This document shows positions 11,565 through 24,598 of a stretch of DNA of 64,000 bases, one piece after another. Source of the DNA: Lepas anatifera (Eukaryota; Arthropoda; Thecostraca; Lepadidae); NCBI GenBank assembly GCA_034440635.1, contig JAOTON010001604.1:74501-138500 (forward strand). Reading direction: 5' to 3'. The first letter of the stretch is position 1. Every line of letters starts with the position of its first letter. A program made the position numbers and the translations under genes. The notes beneath the pieces were generated by a model. The model was given only the letters and a program-made list of their open reading frames with translations, searched no databases and was not told the origin of the DNA.

Positions 11565-12266
11565 CACGCGCACTGGAGGGGACTTCGGAGGCCCCCACCT
11601 ATTTTCCCAACGTGACCGAAGAACCGCTCGTGGGTGAACCGGGATGAAATGTCAAGGTCACCTCACATGAAGGTCAAGGTCAAAGGCCACAGTACAAGGT
11701 CATATATGCACTTTCATAGCCATCGACCCAGTGCTCTCGGTCAAATGATGTTACCAGGTCTGACGTGCGTTATGATATGGCGTCATAGTAGATGTACCTC
11801 AATTTAAAGGTCAAGGTCACAGGTCATTGGTAAAGGTCCATCATAATTTTTCGCCAAATAGTTGCTATAGTGCTAGTCAATGTGTACATTATAGGTAGTA
11901 CGCCATATTGTTGCATCATAGTTCAATGACCTTGAATGACCTTGATCCCAGATTTGTAAGGGAAGTTATTAGTGACCTTTCCTCTATGACCCTCGTCTGT
12001 TTTTAGATAATTCCCGTCTTTTTCCCGCATAATCACAGCATTTCCCAATAGGTCTCCAGCATGGCCAACATTTGAACTTTATGACCTCGTTTGACCTAGA
12101 AGATATTAACTCAGGTCAATGAAAATTGGTTTTAATGTAGATCACTATAGCCCCCACCCACCTTCTTACCGCCGTTTTTCTACGCCTTTTAGTTCCCGGG
12201 ATCTTAGGGAGGCTACCAGGCCCTCTTCAGTGCGCGTTAGTGCCAGAATCCTCTCCAGGGCGGGTG
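11565..12266 (+). mobile_element. TTAA/AGGTCA superfamily, family D, copy D1
   Basis: A 702-bp element between TTAA 11561-11564 (shared with G3) and TTAA 12267-12270. Begins CACGCGCACTGGAGGGG and ends CTCTCCAGGGCGGGTG. The core has AGGTCAAGGTCAAAGG at 11671 and many TCAAGGTCA sites, and the right part contains GAAAATTGG followed by a CCCCCACCCACC block. Short open frames overlapping the right end also occur in D2 and so come from the repeat. Confidence 0.85.
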
Positions 12267-12360
12267 TTAAGCACGCGCCATTTTTACCACTTTGTCCCTA
12301 TTGATATAAAATACCTAAATATCATCTTGAAGAGGAACATTTTCTCGAAAATTCATGTTC

Positions 12361-12456
12361 ACTCTTTCTCTCTCTCTCTCTCTCCCCTCCTCTCTCTCTC
12401 TCCTCCCTCTTTCTCTATCTCTCTCTCTCTCCCCCTCCCCCTCTCTCTCTCTCTTT
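12361..12456. repeat. (CT)n microsatellite, imperfect
   Basis: Pyrimidine tract of CT dinucleotides interrupted by CC and TTT. Serine/leucine-rich open frames across it are artefacts. Confidence 0.93.
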
Positions 12457-13119
12457 ATCTTTCCAGCATTATTTTTAAGTCTTCATCCCTCCGTCTGTAG
12501 CAAACTTGATTTGGTATGCGAAGAGACGTTGCATTTGAGCTTTCAGGACCCACTTCCATCGCCCTAATTTAATGACAGGAGCTTGATCTGAGCATGGTAT
12601 CATGTGACGGGTTGGCAGCCGAGAAGTGGTGCTGCTGACCCATCTGCACTTAGCGCCCATTCAGAGGCGAGAATAGAATAAATCTTCTTCATTTCAGCGT
12701 TGCAGGTGACGTAAAATCTTTGACATTACACTCATGCTGTTATAAAAGATGCTCAGTGCCCAGTCTACCCAGTGCCCAGTCTACAGTCGGAGCTAGGGTT
12801 GAATTACGGAATTTCCTCTCGGAGTTAAAACGCTCAGCTGGTCGAGTCGGATGGCAGATGATCAAAGCTATGGCAGCTCATCAACAGAGAGCAGCCAGGA
12901 GACCCGGCCCGAACGAGCAAACATATTGTCAATCACAAAATCAAATCAGAACCAATCTCAATTCGACTCGACTGGCACCCAAGGGAGGGCGCTCCCAGTG
13001 ATTGTTTCCGGGCAAACGCAAAATCCAGTTATGTTTTAGCGCGTTCGACGAAAGCCACGCAGCTTGGCTATACCCGCACATAATGACAACATGGCTGATA
13101 GACATGCATGTGAAGTTCG
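12457..13119. other. Unassigned spacer
   Basis: No repeat or coding signal I can support. A short tandem CAGTGCCCAGTCTAC (about 12760-12785) is repeated twice. Confidence 0.4.
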
Positions 13120-13123
13120 TTAA

Positions 13124-14004
13124 TACCCCCACTTGAGAGGGATCTGGCACTGTCACGTACAGGACGGGGACCTAGTAGGCCTCCTGAGATCTCAGAATCT
13201 ATGAGGTTTATGAAAATGCTGGTTGGGGATGGGTGGGGGCTATGGTGATCTACATCATAGCCAATTTTCATTGACCTAGTTCAATATCTTCAAGGCCAAA
13301 TGAAGTCATAAAGGTCAAAACTTGACCGGGCTCGGGACTTATTGGAAAATGCCGTAAATATGCGGAACAAAATCGGGAACATGCTTGAGATGGACCAGGG
13401 TCATAAAGGGACGGTTGCAAAAAAAAGATTTCCTAAAATTTGGGGTCAAGGCCGTTCAAGGTGATTGACCTATGACGTCCCAATATGGTATACTCCCTAA
13501 AATACACACTATAACTAGCACTATAGCAACCGTTTGGCGGGAAATGAGGATTGACCTGTACCCACGACCTTGAACTTTATATTGAGTTCCCTTAACTATG
13601 ACGTCAAAGCAAAATATACGTCAGACTGGTAACACCATTTTAACGGAAGCACTGGGCCAATGACCTTGAAAGTGCTCGTATGACCTTGCCCTATGACCTT
13701 TGATCTTAACCTTCCTGCCAGGTGACCTTGACATAAATTCCCGTTTAAATGACGTTGCGAGGTCACCACTCGGTCCCCAATGCCAGCGAACTGGTCCGAC
13801 CACGTGATTGTAGCAATCGCAAAATGTAAGTCTGACTTCAAAAGTCTCTAAGTAAAAACTATATTCGACCAATAAAAAAACAAGTCGCCAATCGACGCGA
13901 CGTTTAATTCTCACATGCGGCCGAGTATCATTTTTTCTACAAGCAGTTCTCCAGCCACCTCGGAAAATAGGTGGGGGCCTTTGATGTCTCCCCCAGGGCG
14001 CGTG
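13124..14004 (-). mobile_element. TTAA/AGGTCA superfamily, family D, copy D2
   Basis: An 881-bp reverse copy between TTAA 13120-13123 and TTAA 14005-14008. Shares the GTGGGGGCTATGGTGATCTA block and the central TGACCTTGA-rich core with D1 and D3, and ends with a diverged form of the GGAGGGG terminus (AGGTGGGGGCCTTTGATGTC, GGGCGCGTG). Confidence 0.85.
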
Positions 14005-14257
14005 TTAAAAGCGTCGCTAGTTCCGGAAAGCGTAGATTACTAGACTGGTGCTGTGACGGGGATTACTACATAGATATGATTGACGGCGTTTGGAGTTCCG
14101 TGGTGTGGCACTGTTAAGTGGCAGGGTGTGCTAGACCACGGATCTGCAGAGCTCTGCATCGCTCTACTGATCCTTAGTCATCTGGTACATCATTTCATGG
14201 GTCTGGGACATAATGCATCCTAGTATTGATAGAACTCTGTTGAATTATTGCAATACT

Positions 14258-14350
14258 TGATGGGGTTTAACGACGCACCAACTATTAGGGTCATACGGCG
14301 TCGTCAACTCTCATCCTGTTGGAAGGGATTTTGGGAATCTGATCAACTTA
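14258..14350 (-). mobile_element. SINE 3' body, headless copy
   Basis: Matches the body of the SINE at 730-909 (GGGGTTTAACGACGCACCAACT, CGGCGTCGTCAACTC, CTGTTGGAAGGGATTTTGGG) but lacks the tRNA head. A 5'-truncated insertion, as expected for LINE-mobilised elements. Confidence 0.8.
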
Positions 14351-15814
14351 ACTAGGCCTGTTGAATTATTGGTAGTATTCCTTGCCCGAGCGTTCGGGTG
14401 TTTGAACACCCGACCGTTTTTCTGAAGCAGTTGAAAAAGCCACTTGGAGCGTTGCTGTACTTGAGGCATAGCTTACTGGTTATATTTTTCGTAGCGTTTT
14501 CAACATTTCAGTTCTTTATCACCTCAAGTCAGGTTACCAGCCCATGCCAAGTGACATCACCTCCAATAAACTGTTCCAAGTGGCATGAATGAGAGTATGT
14601 TTAATCTATTAGTCTGAGGTTCGTATCACATAACACGGTCGCCAAGTAACATATATTGTGGAAAAGTGATTTTCGATTCCGACTTAGGGCAATTAACAGG
14701 CCATTGGAACATTAACCTCTCCATTGGAGGTGCATACGAAAATGGAAGGCCGAATGAGGGCTCTACTCATGTCGATGCATGCTAAAGAAAACCTTGCTAT
14801 TCTCAAAATAGGGGTCTCCTAAGCCACCTTCTAAGACCAAGTTGAAGGTTCGACCAATGGCATCTGATACGTCATCTGGGTCACTTCAGCAGGTATTCAG
14901 GCTCGGTTCATACCTTTGCAAGACATGGCCATCGCATAAACTTATTTTCTTATATAACTTGGTGTGTATCATCAGTGTGGGCCGATTTATGCGCATGATG
15001 AAAATATTTGGTCAGTCAGTGATCTTGACCTGACCTTTGGTCCTGTCCTTTTTTATGTTGACCTATTAGCCATTTTCACATAGTTAAAATTTGGGTTGAA
15101 GCTGAAAAAATGTATATCTTTTTTAGACGTTTTGGATTGTTTAGTCAGGGTCCCAAAGTTTCAGGCAAATCCTTATTTCTTCGAAACCATAACAGCTAAA
15201 ATGAAAGTCAAACCATGAATTAAATCGGAAGATCTAAATATTGTCATTCCAGAGCTTCCTGGACATTAGAGAAATAAAAATTGCATTAAGCATGTTGCCA
15301 AAAAACACGTGCATTATACGGTTTTTCAAATCCGAGTCAATTTGTCGGATTTTCCATACCTCGACAAAAATAAATCTGGCGGACTTGTTTAAAGAGCTGC
15401 CAGACTGTATTCATTGCATAACATATTGCATAACATAACATATTGTTCTCATCCATCACCGTCAACAACACATAACACATGGTCATCGCCATGGATCTGC
15501 GGCATATGCATGCCTATGAAGCTGGTCGCAGAGCTGGCAAGCAGCGTCAGCTTATTTGATGCTAATTTCTTGGCTATACGTGGCCCAACTATACCTATCC
15601 GAAAGTCTATGCGGCAGTGGGCCACAGACTGTAAGGGGCAAGGTTTGCTAGATAAAGGGAGATGATAAAACAAACGGTGTTAGTTTTTAAAGCGCGGAAC
15701 CCAGGATTTTGACACGTTTTTAGCAGGAAGGGGAAAGTCTGACCCACGTTTCCTCATGTGTGTGTCCGGGGGGAGGGAGTGATATTTCTCCTATTGTAGC
15801 GATATTTTCAGTCA
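14351..15814. other. Unassigned 1.5-kb spacer
   Basis: Includes isolated TTGACCTGACCTTTGG-type motifs near 15025 that may be a decayed AGGTCA element, but no terminus or alignable block is visible. Confidence 0.35.
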
Positions 15815-16638
15815 ATAAATCTGGTATAGTAAAGATAGAGAACAATAATCTAGAACATTGGAATCCTCACAGCAAACCGAATCAAATGATGTATAATAGG
15901 ACCTTGATAGGTCAAATTAGGTCAAATATAGAATTTAAGCTTACCTGACTGACCTGAGGTCAGATCAAGATCAAATTAAATCCAAATGCATATCATTGGA
16001 ACTGCAAGGATGAGGCGAACCTCGCACCCTAGAAGAAACGTTCTAGAACCATCCATTATTAAGTTAATCAGTTTAAACCATTTTCCACTGTATTTCCAAG
16101 GGAGAGGACATGGCTCTCACCTGACCTTAGGTCAGGTAGGTTTTGACCTGTGACCTCTGAGGGGTCATCTGGGGCTACTTACCAGGTTTTGAGAGTTGTA
16201 TCAATAACTTTATAGAAAATGATGACTAAGCTTTTATTTAGATACAATTACGTTTGGATTGTTATTGCGAGTCCACTGATATGCGTATTGACTATGCTAG
16301 ATCAGAAAGTGACCAACTGAACCTCAGGTCAGGCCATTGTTAGTTTTTGAGCTAGTACAGAGCTATCACATATAATTCGATTCGCCGTAACGGGACGAAG
16401 CGAATGATACCTAAAATTGAATCTAACTCAAATATATCAGACGCAAGAGCCCAGAAACTCTTCTCTAACATGTCACCTTTTTACCTTAGCCGAAAAGTTA
16501 GGTTTCTTCATGAATCGATATGAGCTATAAACCAGCCTTGGCGTTTTTCCGCTATCCCACATATGTGCCGAGTTCGAGGGGGTGTTTGAACACCCCCTAC
16601 CATGGCGAAGGTGGCTCGGAGGCCCACCGAGGCGGGTG
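15815..16638 (-). mobile_element. TTAA/AGGTCA superfamily, hybrid B/C element
   Basis: The first half (to about 16135) aligns with the core of family B in plus orientation: AAAGATAGAG...ATTGGAATCCTC, ATCATTGGAACTGCAAGGATGAGGCGAA, TATTTCCAAGGGAGAGGACATGG. The second half matches the C-like element at 58502-59659 (GACCTGTGACCTCTGAGGGGTCATCTGGGGCTA) and finishes with a reversed family C terminus: GGGGGTGTTTGAACACCCCC palindrome, GGCGAAGGTGGCTCGGAGGCCC, TTAA 16639-16642. No left TTAA end is visible. The join may be recombination or a distinct hybrid family. Confidence 0.7.
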
Positions 16639-18225
16639 TTAACATGCTGTCGGAGCCTTAGATCATGGGTGAAAATTATATATAAGTGTTTATGGTTTTG
16701 ACGATAGGTACTGGTCTATTGTCGAATACATGTTTTGGGGCCGAAATGGCGATTCTGGGGGAAAAACTTTGCTGAATGGGTTTTGATACGTTGAAAGTAA
16801 ATAACCACCCTCTACCGTAAGCAAGAAATATGTTCAGGTCACTTTGGTGTGCTGTTTGTACAGTTTCAACGATTTAAGGTCTGCGGGAGGAAAATAAGCC
16901 AAGGCCATCTGCAAAGGATAATTAAGTCGTTCTCTGTGTTTCCAGATAGCTCATCAAGAGAGAGAAAAGCAAGTAATGGGTTCAGAAGATATCTCTGCGC
17001 ACATTCTGCACTCAGTGGTAGAAAGTAAGGGCTTGTGACAATAAAGTGACAATAAAGCTCTTTATTGCTCGTGTTGATCGTGACTGTCACGGACTTTGCT
17101 TGGCACCACCGCAAAAGGCCTTATATCTAATGATACATTATATTAATTGTGCTAAGTGCAAACAAAACATGAGGATACTATGTGCAAACTTACCTCCACC
17201 GATAGCTTACATCACACGCACTTACGCCTTCTACTCAGTCTGTCAAATCACCTCGTCACCCCGCAGCCGGCAGGCAGAAAGCCAGTTGCGGCACCTGCAA
17301 GCTCACATGGCGGCGGAGATTGGCGCATCACCGATGATCACCAACAACAACCCTCTGTCGGACTGGGGCTCGCTTTATACAAAGCGATCGGCTGTAGCTG
17401 GGACACAACCTTGTAAACTTGGAGGATGGGCTATGGCTGTTAACCCACGGCGGTAGCACTCCTTCGGGGCGGCCTAAAAGAAGTGAAGGTCTATAGAGAC
17501 GCGACGTACGGGTAAAACCTTCCGCCTCGTCCGGATGCGGTGAAGGTCCCCTACCGCCACCGCTGCCGCCGGCTAAATATATTCACACGTTAGATTTGCT
17601 TACAAGTACACTCATCTCCCAGTTAGATAAGAACGACCCCAATGTATCCATGACGTAGTCCAGATATTTTGGCGCTAGGACGCAATTGTATTAATGTTTC
17701 AAAATTTTAATCTCTAGGATATAAAATATAAGCTTTTCTTTTCCTGCGTCGACAACGCTTGCAGAGCCAGGCTAGGTCTCACCACAACTTTATTTGAGCA
17801 TTGCCGTCCTCTGACTACCTTGGCATTTGTCAAGGAAAATATGCCTAGGTATTTACGATACTCATTTAATATTCCAACCCATGAACACTATAATTACAAA
17901 TATCTTTAGTTGGTACAATATTTTTAAATTTCTCTTCCAGCCGACAGTCGTAAAGATGACAGACACAAATGGCCCATTCCAGAGCTTTGTATGACAGGAG
18001 GTAAATCACTATAATCAACTGGAACTGCGCTGAAGATGAATTAACGCCCTGGCGGTACCTGCGCCCGTTCGGTTCCCACCCGCAGCCGGGGCCGTGTTCA
18101 ATCTCAGCCCAGTCCGCGCTATGCATCAAACCACGGCGCAGGCAGTCACTGCAAATGGGGTTTGAAAACTTAGATCCTGGCAGCTAAGTCACGTCTGTCC
18201 TTTTACCCTTCTTTCGCTTCCCAGG

Positions 18226-18335
18226 GAAGTGAACCCCAATATAGCCCCAGTATTACCGCTAATTATCCAGCTTTTACAGCAGCGTGAACCCCAATATAGC
18301 CCCAACGTCACCGTTAATTATCTAGCTTTTAGCTA
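18226..18335. repeat. Two-copy short direct repeat
   Basis: GTGAACCCCAATATAGCCCC followed by an ACCG(C/T)TAATTATC(C/T)AGCTTTTA block occurs twice, about 55-60 bp apart. Confidence 0.8.
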
Positions 18336-20639
18336 GAAATATTAATTATCATCCATGTTAATTATCATTGATAGCAATCATAGCCATTAACATTAATAGA
18401 TAATTTACCAAGCCACAGCATAACAATAAAAACAAAATGCCCGAACAATTTCTAGCGGGAAAAGAACACTTCTTGTAATAGCACATCACTTTTGGTCAAC
18501 CCCCACGTCAAGGCACGTCATGTTTCAGCCGACCCCCCCCCCTTGGGAGTGTGATGTAATTTATGAATGGCCCCTAATATATGGCATAATTGCCTCAAAA
18601 AGTGGTACGAATGTCATTGTCCTTTCACCATTGTTATCACCTCTGACACAGAATAAAAAACTTTATTTGAAACAATTTGTTCCAGCAAGCTATTTTCGGG
18701 GAGGCATCAGTTTAGATTGAAACTAAATAAAATCACTTTCGTCCTAAGCGCGCTGGGTCCGCTCTCAGCGCCTTTCGTGCGGAAAGCGTGGCTGGGCACC
18801 GCGGACGTGCGACAAATAAAGTACGGCTGGCAGCGCCCCAGGTGCGCAGCCTCCACTCAACTGAGCAGCAGCTGACGCGGTGGCGGCGGCCACCGTCGGT
18901 AATGGATGGACCCAGCTTCCCGGGCGGCTTACTCGGGCCGCGCCACCGTGCTGTATCCAGCACGTGATGGACTGTGCCGCACCGCCAACCCACGCCCCAC
19001 GGCCGGCATCCGCCGACTGTCCCGCTCTTCTTACGGCCTGTCTGTGTGCTGTGGAACTGGTCTTTTACTGGGGGCGCAGCCCACATCCCTTTTCGTATCA
19101 TTCTATTTTTATACCTCACGCTGATTTTTTTCAGTTTTTTTTTACTTAAGGGGCATATTATTGTTGTTCCTTTTATCATTCAGTTATGACACAACAAACT
19201 TAATCAATATTGAAACAGAAGGCGTGCTCTGCGGAAATATGGACTGTGAACCAGTCGGCAGAAATGGATACAACTATTCATCCCAACAAAAGCTTCGCCA
19301 CAAACAACCATCAGCATCACAACCCGAGACGGCTGCAGCATCTTCAGCCTCGCAGGAAAGTCACATCTGCAATTTCTCAACTAGATTTGTTTTGGTTTAA
19401 AATGTCCGCATGAAAGATTCTAATGAAGGCAAAAACGGACTCCAACAGCACGCGGGCTCCTGAACAAACTCCCAACTCAGGTACTCAGGTCAAAGCAAAA
19501 CAGTTAACTGGGCAACACAACATTAACGACGCGGGCTGCCGCCTAAGCCAATAAGGCACAAAGGATCATCTACCACGAAAGTGGTCCTGCAATCCATGAA
19601 CGTGGTTCAATATTTAACTTGCAGATGCCATAAGAATATCAAAAGCCTCTCTCTATTCCATTCAATCCCACATGTCGATGTCGTTAAAGTAAACCTGATT
19701 TGTTTCCTCGTTAAATTGTAATGTCTAGTGATTACTACTGCGTATTTCAAGTTTCCTTGTCAAGTCTTAGCTGGGTTTTCAAGCATAGAATCATGTAAGG
19801 ATTGTCGAAGTATATGGGAGGTACACATGATGGGGAAGGGTGTACTCTCAAAACCTGACCCCCCAAACTGAAATCCTGATTAAGCCACTGATTCGAGGCG
19901 AGCCGTATAGCACCCAATCGTTCTGGCCAGCTGGGCCCTCTGCCAGGAGCTCGGCTGGCCCAAGCAGGGGCCATCGCCTCTTCCATCCCTTCCTCACTTG
20001 GTTAAGCCCCTGATCTGTATCATGCCTCGGATAGATTGGCAATACGTCTTAGAACGGTAGTATACAAGGGGGGGTTAGGGGGCTAGGGAGCTCAAGCCCC
20101 CCGAAATGTTTAAGTGCGTATAGCTAATGCATAGGCGGAGGCTGATCCGAGGCAATGGTGGATGGGGCTCGAGCCCCCTAGCCCCCCAAATATAATGTGC
20201 TGGATCCACCGCTATCTTAGGGTGCTAAATCTAAACATATTTCAAGCCTGAAAGAGCCTCTTATTTATACATTTTATTTGGCACGGCCGACACCAGAACA
20301 TGACGCAGGAGGGGGGGTTGACTGTGTGTAGTATTTTCTCGGACCCAAAATTAGGCATGGAGTGTTCTCCCATGCATCCGGTGCGGGTTTATGGGAGAGA
20401 CTTAACTGTATGTGCCATAAATTGGAAATTTGTCTAGAAATATTACAAATAAGTGATGGAAAATCAGTTGTGTTTATATTACAAGAAATTGTCACAAACT
20501 AAGAGGCATTGATAAGTTTTGAAGTGCTGCGGCAAGGAGCATCGAGCAGCATCGAGGAGCATATTCGAGGTCTGGCTATACTATGACTAAGAATTATTGA
20601 TCTTTATTCCATGATTCTGATGAAGGGCTGTGCTCGAAT

Positions 20640-20705
20640 ATATAATCTAGTGTTTTTTTACATTTCCGGATTCGAGGGGACAGGCCAGGGAACATCTTTT
20701 CAAAC
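20640..20705 (+). repeat. Dispersed repeat, copy 1
   Basis: ATATAATCTAGTGTTTTTTT, ACATTTCCGGATTCGA and GGCCAGGGAACATCTT recur in the same order at 52336-52400. No ends or class recognised. Confidence 0.7.
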
Positions 20706-20831
20706 TAAGAGGCGATATATTTCGTCCTGTTTATCCTATGATATTGGGCGGCTTGGATGCGTATCCAGGATGATGACATAATATTCAACTGTGATTTACG
20801 ATTTAAGATCCCTATTGACTAACAGGTTTTG

Positions 20832-20906
20832 AAATCTGCTACACCTTGACAAAGCTTACACATTTCGATGTATAGTGTGGCGTGGTCTACAGCTGTGTGT
20901 TGTGCA
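20832..20906 (+). repeat. Direct repeat, copy 1 (pair with 21155-21230)
   Basis: About 75 bp containing ACATTTCGATGTATAGTGTG and GCGTGGTCTACAGCTGTGTG, repeated about 324 bp downstream. The second copy differs by a few substitutions. Confidence 0.85.
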
Positions 20907-21154
20907 TGTTCATTTTTAAATGTTTTCTAAAAGGGGCATTTTTGTTTTGGTTTTTATAATACCTCAGATGTCCCACAAAACGTTCCCCTATTATGTGTTT
21001 ACTTTTCAGAATGTACGTTTTAGCGCAAAGCTGACATGTTATCTGGCATACGGTATTACGCTAAGGGCACCCACCTTCCAGTCCCGCTCTTCAGCAGAAG
21101 CAACGTCCGTTGCCAGCCGATGTTGACCCATGCTAACCGATTGCTAACCGATGT

Positions 21155-21230
21155 TGACATCTGCTACATCTTGACAAGTTTGCACATTTCGATGTATAGT
21201 GTGGCGTGGTCTACAGCTGTGTGTTGGACG
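21155..21230 (+). repeat. Direct repeat, copy 2
   Basis: Second copy of the repeat at 20832-20906. The DNA between them could be an insertion flanked by a duplicated segment, but no transposon ends are visible. Confidence 0.85.
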
Positions 21231-22879
21231 CTATTGTAGCTCAACGAAGTGAGCCGAACATTGATTTATGTGTTTTGAGAGCATGGGAGTGGTGTGGATT
21301 TCTATCTCTTTGTGGGTGCCCCGGCACTCCCGATGATGTGCTGGTTACCCTCAATGGTGATCTGGGCTGTGGGCACCTCCAACCAAAAGATGAAGCAAGG
21401 ACTTAAAGAAGAGTAAATGATCAACAGATGTGTGAACTCCGAGGACACGTCCAAAAAGGTCTACAACGGGTTTTACCTCCGCATCAATCCAAAGAACTTT
21501 CCATCTCTACAGCACTCCCGTGAACAAACTTGAAGTCGCGAAAGCTTCGAAAACAGAGTCGAAGAACAATAAAAGCGTGTTAGAAGCTGCGTTTCAATCA
21601 GAGGTCTCCAGCAATGGCGTCACACTCGAGCTTTCATCCGACTGAAAGCCGGTCGGTGCAGGGGAAGGGGGTGCGCGCGCCCGCTCCTTTCAGACCATTC
21701 AGCTGAGGTGCCGCCTCATCTCGGCACTATAATGGACCGTGATGATCGCTCTCACAACCAGAGCCAAAAAGAAGCTTTCGACTTCTACACAGCAACGCGG
21801 CGATCACATAAGTGACTTTTGAAATGGGATCGAGTCTTCATCTGAAACTCTATATCAAGCAAGAGTACGGCATGTTGTGGCGATTCGGCTTCGGTTTCAT
21901 TTTTCTCTCAGTTTGACGTACAAAAGCAACATGTAATGAATTTGGAAATGCTCCGGTATTTTATAGGAATTATAAGAAAATATGTGGAAACATTATAAAC
22001 TTCACCAACTTCCTACTATAATGGTTCTCAGCTAAGTCTTAACAGAGGCAGCGCCACGACGTTGCTTCAGGGGGAGGTGCAAAGATCCTCAGCTCAATAT
22101 AACATGTCATGGAAAGAACCATTACCGCAGCCCATGTCAGACCTGTGGAATGACCTCTCCCCCACCTAACAATATCCCTCAGTGTCTTCAATCCTCCCTG
22201 AATAAAACTGTATAATTTCTGGAGTGCTTCAATGTAGGGGAGGGTGCGGCGATCTGGGGCTTAAAAGAAGCTAGACAGGGTAGTTGCTTGCCAGCTGCCG
22301 GAAATTTCAATGCTTTTTTGCTGGTTTCACTACTATCGCATTGCTCACACGTCACTATCGTAATACTTTCCCGTTTCCATCTGACGGTCGCCACGATACG
22401 CATCCTCAACATTTTATCTAATTTTCAGAGTGGGGTTCATGATCACACTCTTGGCTCTATGTTCTTGATAATTGCACAGAAAAAAAAATCCTGCAGAATT
22501 AAAAAAAACACCTATGTCTTATTTCCTCCAGAAAACAGTGATAAACAAGTGACAATACAGATGAGTACCTACAAAGTTTTTCGGTGTGCTTTACAAAATT
22601 GGTGTTTTGCGGGGTTACTCAGGCTCCTCTATCGAGACTAGTGCCACTACAAGGGAGAATCCGTTAAAGGGAATTTTACCTTGTCACAATTTTCCCATGC
22701 ACGAGGCAAATTTTGTGACCATTTTTTAAGTCTCAAGTATCGAACAGTGTCTAAATCTACGCTCCTGATCCATCACCATCCCACAGTATTCTACACTGAA
22801 AGCAAATGAACACAGAGAGGAGGTGCTTTTCCGTTAAGCACAGTCTTATGGAACAGTCAACACAGGTTTGAGGTGTTAA

Positions 22880-24256
22880 CCTTGGCCCGGGTGGGGGTCT
22901 TTTTAGACCCCCTCAGGATTTTCCGAAGTTACCAAAAAACTGCGGCGCACAGCGCCGCCAAACTTAGTCTAGTTATTACTTCATAATTTTACATATTTCC
23001 AGAAAATTTTAGCTCAAGGTCATATCAGGTCAGGTCACCAGGCCAGGTGAAGTGACCTCACCTCAAAAAATGCTTAGGACGGCATAACTAAAAGGAGGGT
23101 TAATCGATCAAGTTGAAACGCATACCACATATTGGGCCCACCAGGAGCTACAACATATGTTCCAGAATTTTTTTATATTGGTGACCTAAGGTCATGTGCT
23201 GAGCATGACCTCCCCATTGTAAAAACTCAAGGAAAATCACGAAATGAGCTTTTCCCAGGAAGTATGAATGGAATCAACTTCAAACATCGGTCACGACTTG
23301 CCCTTAGCCCATTTCTGAAGTCGATACCAACAATCTTGACTTGTGACCTTAAAAAGGTCACCTTAGATCAAATAAGCCTTTTTGGTGTTTTACTCTATAA
23401 ATTTTGAATAAACAAAGATGGAAATTTTATTTTGTCGCCAAAGTGTTTGTATGGTCACTGAAAGTCAAATGATATACATCATGGCTATACCAGGTCAAGT
23501 TGGGTCAGACCGTTGACCTAGGTTAGGTCAAATTTCGAATTTGACCTGGCATAGCAATTTCATATATCATTCGATTTGTATTGACGAAAGGATTGCAATG
23601 GTGCATCAACTATGGCTGCATCGTGCTTGGTTTGGAAGTTATTAGCGAAAAAGGAAACACCCTTATGCATGGGTGGCTATAGAAATTCCCAAGAATATTC
23701 CCAATATTCAGTGACCTGCAGCCAGGGGCGTAGCCAAGGGGGCGGCAGGACAGCTGCCCCCCTCTGGGGCCCGAAGGGCCCCCTGAGAGACATGATTCTG
23801 TAACAAGCAGGGCCATTTTTACCCATCAGGGCCCTTTTGGCGCTCTCACAGGGGCTCTTTTCGGGGCGCCGCCCCCTGAGCAAAATCCTGGCTACGCCCC
23901 TGCCTGCAGCTCCCTGGGCTTTGACCTGACCCGAAAATCATTGCCACTGTAATGAAAGATCAACTCAAGGGCTTTCGAATGGTGTTCAAAATTTGTTCTA
24001 GCTATCATAGTTTCTGAGACATATGAGGTTTTCTTAGTACACCTCATGCTAGCGATTTTGACCTATTTTGACCTTTGGTGATCTTGATATTGACCTGACG
24101 AGAAAAATGACCAAAGTTTTTTCGATACAATTTTTGAATAGCCTTCGATTTCCCTTTTGCGCTTTTTTCTAGCTCTCTTAGTTTTTTAGATCAGGGGATA
24201 TCTTAGCCCCCCCCTACCAGGGCGAAGGTGGCTCGTACCCGCCACCGGGGCAAGGG
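22880..24256 (-). mobile_element. TTAA/AGGTCA superfamily, family A, copy A2
   Basis: Reverse copy of A1 between TTAA 22876-22879 and TTAA 24257-24260, 1377 bp including a 180-bp MITE at 23723-23902. The plus-strand left end shows the clearest family A palindrome, GGGGGTCT-TTTT-AGACCCCC, followed by the GCGGCGCACAGCGCCGCC hairpin. The right end has GGCGAAGGTGGCTCGTACCC, the reversed shared signature. Core half-sites include GGTCATATCAGGTCAGGTCA near 23020. Confidence 0.88.
23723..23902. mobile_element. 180-bp hAT-type MITE nested in A2
   Basis: Ends CAGGGGCGTAGCCAAGG and CTGGCTACGCCCCTG form inverted repeats. A perfect 8-bp duplication CCTGCAGC flanks it (23715-23722 and 23903-23910), and A1 carries the uninterrupted site. 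This proves insertion into A2 after A2 had integrated. Confidence 0.92.
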
Positions 24257-24260
24257 TTAA

Positions 24261-24594
24261 TTTCATGGAAACACAACTCGGCTGTACTTTTTAACATGGT
24301 TCCAAATTAACACACCGGGATACCACAATCGGTTCGAAGCTCCAAAAGTCACATGTGTCATGTCTTGACATCACAGCAATAATGTGTCAGAGATCTGAAT
24401 AATACTTGTTAATGTGTTTGTTATGCAAAACCTGGTGTAACTTACACTGCGATCGGGCGCCAGGTACACAAATATCTAATGCTGACCGCCATTTTTGAAG
24501 TGCCCCGACGCGATTGCTCAGCTGACTCGCAGGATAGAGAGAGAAGTGAGTGCACTCTTTGGCTTTGTGGCCAAGAAATGATATAAATAAATAT
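24261..24594. other. Unassigned spacer
   Basis: No recognised repeat or gene between A2 and C1. Confidence 0.4.
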
Positions 24595-24598
24595 TTAA

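Larger units (their letters stand above)
16643..22875. other. 6.2-kb stretch with few recognised features
   Basis: The longest part of the window without an AGGTCA element. It holds only short repeats listed separately, a GC-rich region at 17440-17575 whose ends are partly complementary (GGCGGTAG and CTACCGCC), a CpG-rich patch near 18770-19080, and small open frames with no recognisable domain. In one of these, 21417-21530, the translation looks protein-like in composition but is short and I cannot identify it. Confidence 0.35.

Noticed and set aside
12240..12567. Serine/leucine-rich open frames
   Set aside because: They are translations of the CT microsatellite.
12119..13271. Similar short proteins at 12119-12304 (plus) and 13068-13271 (minus) as a gene pair
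   Set aside because: Both are translations of the same right-end block of family D elements D1 and D2.
18733..19179. 148-codon minus-strand open frame
   Set aside because: CpG-rich DNA with an arginine-rich, low-information translation and overlapping frames on the other strand. No domain seen.
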